NCBI GenBank assembly: GCA_030386875.1 | Contig: CM059575.1 | Location: 47,088,859-47,152,858 of the forward strand | Length of the DNA stretch: 64,000 nt | Reading direction: 5' to 3' | From: Morinoia aosen | Taxonomy: Eukaryota > Arthropoda > Malacostraca > Amphipoda > Talitridae | Shown here: positions 61,751 to 64,000 of the stretch, one piece after another | How the letters are laid out: every line of letters begins with the position of its first letter | Position numbering within the stretch: the first letter of the stretch is position 1 | Notes under the pieces: model-generated | What the model saw: only the letters and a program-made list of their open reading frames with translations | Told to the model about the DNA's origin: nothing | Databases searched by the model: none | Position numbers and translations under genes: made by a program

Positions 61751-64000
61751 AATCGACAAAGTTTCGTCACAAAATCTTCCATCATTTCGCAATTTCAACT
61801 GACTCGTTTGTAAAACATTTCTCCTATCAAAAAAGGATAAATTCTGGGTGCTTTAGATCTGACTGACACGAAATATCTTACCTCTGAACATTATGTTCCA
61901 AACAACCTATCATTGACCTCTGGCTCAGGACATGAATCACATTTCACAACACCCCGCTCAAAATGTTCCGTTAGAAAATATCCTACATAAGTAATTTCAA
62001 CAATTTCATAGTGAGGGGAATGTCACAACCACACAATCTATTCATTGGCCAGAATTTCACAATGTGGGATCAAAAGGAGAATTCTCTGAGAGCAATCTAT
62101 CATGCACATTGCACAACAATCCGAAACAAAGTATCAGATATAAAACTTGTTCGAGTGTAACGAACACCTCTGTAACCTGATATGCTTCGAAATTAAATTC
62201 TTGCTATAGAGTGATACTCGATAAAAGAACAAGCAAAATACTTTGTAAACAACATTCCAGTATCTAATGGATCGATAAAGAGTTTTCTCTGGCTTTAAAG
62301 GTAGTCATAAAACCTGTTTTTCATGGTTTTGCAATCAAATTCCCGTGCGCAACTTCGTCAGATTCAATTCCCTTTGTTAAAAGAACAAAGACTCATATAT
62401 GTCACAAAATTCATTGTTAGCTTTTTATTCTGAAAACAAGTACGTTATTCTGAGAACATTACTTGTACTTCATTTTTCAGGCAAGCATAAAAAACTTCGA
62501 ATGATATTAAAAGGTGAAGTGCTTTGCAGCAGTACCCATGAAATGCCGCTAGCTGGATGAAGTGTTTGTTGCTCAAAACGAGGGTAGTTGTTTATGTTAA
62601 ATATTGGTCAGCATAACTTTGATACATAAATTGCGTGATCTTAAGGATTGTTTTTGTGGTACAAATCAAGTGTTGCGACAGGCTGCGCCATTACTTCAAG
62701 AAACTGAGATATGCATAGCTCTTACTTAATGATAAGTCCGTCTCAAGCTTTCTACTTCCTTATCTACGTTCATTCATCGTTTTTAGACGTTTCCTTCATT
62801 TAACAAACCATCTCAGTTACGTGGTCACGAACTATTCTTATCATTGTTTGCTTTTAAGTATGGTGCTTTATCAAGCGTTCGGAGTCTAACGATCGCCATT
62901 CTAAACATCTCTTAGCCTAACTCGAATTTTTTACTAGTTCAAAGTAAGAATGTTTACAAGGGTTGTAACGTATGAATTTATTTATAGGTTATTCAATCAT
63001 CTAAGCATAATTTGATGTATTTTAGGACGATTTTGATCTTTTACCTTTTGGTTATCCAATGAATGCATTCGTCTCAACGTAGGGGGGCTCCCTTTGTCTG
63101 GCTTACCCAGATTCCGCTCAGCAAATTGGTCAGCATCGTGGGTATACAAATTCCAGAGCCCATGCGGTTTTGATCGGCAATGAATATTTTTGGGCTCCCC
63201 AACCCTAAGGAGTTGAGGGAAAGACCTTGATTTCATAATCCATATTTATTGATTATAAGCATTACACTTTAAGCTCTGACACTTCTTTAAGCCACATTTC
63301 ATTTCGCGTGAAAATCCTCGTCGTGAACCATAATGATCTCTCCAGTTATTATTGCCGAAACTCAGCAATACGTGCTTAATAAGGGAACATTTCTCCGCTT
63401 ACGCCAGCGGCTGCAATCTCTATTCGAATCAAAGTTGAGCGGTCCTATTTGTATTCAGTTTTACTAGCTTGGTCTCAGTTGCGTATCTCTTTTGTGTGAA
63501 TTTAAGAGCAGTCATGAAGCATTTACTGAGATCTAATCACTTTCGATCTGATAACTTTCGAGGGTACGATCTAATAACTTTCCAGTGGTAAAACCTCGAC
63601 TGCACCTCAATTGTATCAATTCTATTTGCTTTCATAAGAGAGGCGATGAATGCTTCGTACCATAACTGCCTGTCTGCACACACGAATGTTAACATCACGC
63701 TCACTATTCTAGATCTTCAATTATTCACGTATAACTAAAGGAGCTTGACATCACTCAAAGAAACTATTCACAGATTTAAGTGATGGTGGCAGGGACCGTA
63801 TCAATTGGATTGACTATAAACATGATCGAATAATAAGAAGAAAAGAACGTAAGTATACTCGTAGTAACAGTAGAAGAAAAACATTTCATGTTTGGTTTGA
63901 TTACAAGAACAGAAAGTTAAATTTCCGCCCGACCGAGGAACATTACGGAATGCTACTGTCACGGCGGGTCAAATATCAAGACTGATTGCAAAGATCCAGA
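60772..64000 (-). other. Intron upstream of the first visible Ig exon
   Basis: AT-rich sequence lying before the acceptor at 60772-60773. I saw no signal-peptide exon. It holds a short (ATA)n run near 61729-61751. One 79-codon minus-strand frame at 62997-63236 has ordinary-looking composition but no recognisable domain. Confidence 0.5.
61729..61751. repeat. (ATA)n microsatellite
   Basis: About seven to eight perfect ATA units. Confidence 0.9.

Noticed and set aside
62997-63236. Possible minus-strand exon, 79 codons, upstream of the first Ig exon
   Set aside because: The peptide is hydrophilic and has no signal peptide. No phase-1 donor was identified, and it resembles no Sidestep segment. 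It may be part of an unrecognised repeat.

Overview
This is eukaryotic, almost certainly insect, DNA. It is AT-rich (roughly two thirds A+T by eye), has no long open reading frames or operons, and is dominated by intronic and repeat sequence. The evidence for an arthropod is three exons of a sidestep-family immunoglobulin protein, tRNA-derived SINEs, a decayed Tc1/mariner-type transposase of the kind common in insects, and dispersed CCTAA/TTAGG-like low-complexity DNA. I cannot name the species. The repeat load and the roughly 49 kb intron suggest a large genome such as those of hemimetabolous insects. The only convincing host gene is on the minus strand. Its recognisable exons are at 60639-60771, 11482-11653 and 10209-10387. 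Together they encode the N-terminal V-type Ig domain of a Sidestep-like cell-surface receptor (in Drosophila, Side proteins are partners of the Beaten path family in motor-axon guidance and synaptic matching). The 5'-most exon has an acceptor and the 3'-most has a donor, so the gene runs off both ends and the whole window is the interior of one long gene. Layout: 1-10.2 kb is intron with a SINE fragment and two small minisatellites. 10.2-11.7 kb holds two exons. 13.56-15.4 kb is a mosaic GAGCAG-type minisatellite. 21.2-24.6 kb is a cluster of mobile DNA: a broken transposase, a 235-bp direct repeat pair and a SINE. 25.9-40.8 kb is a nested repeat complex. It consists of a CCTAAC-rich repeat, interrupted by a GC-rich segment with a zinc-ribbon-like exon fragment, interrupted by a non-autonomous LTR retrotransposon (26828-34119, minus orientation, 4-bp target duplication), whose left LTR is interrupted by a 1600-bp terminal-inverted-repeat transposon with a TTA duplication. 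Part of the right LTR plus 2.8 kb of flank is then tandemly duplicated (about 3.92 kb units, about 0.2% apart). 40.8-60.6 kb is mostly unremarkable intron, with one long near-perfect hairpin at 41.26-41.36 kb and another SINE at 58.7-58.9 kb. 60.4-60.8 kb holds the first visible exon, whose 5' splice site lies inside a five-copy tandem repeat. 60.8-64 kb is intron. The most notable observations are the tandemly repeated splice donor with an in-frame alternative donor exactly 54 nt downstream, an Ig domain with about 50 extra residues between its cysteines, the RNA-like hairpin with only G-U wobbles, and the datable nest of insertions. No bacterial-style system, CRISPR array or rRNA gene was seen.
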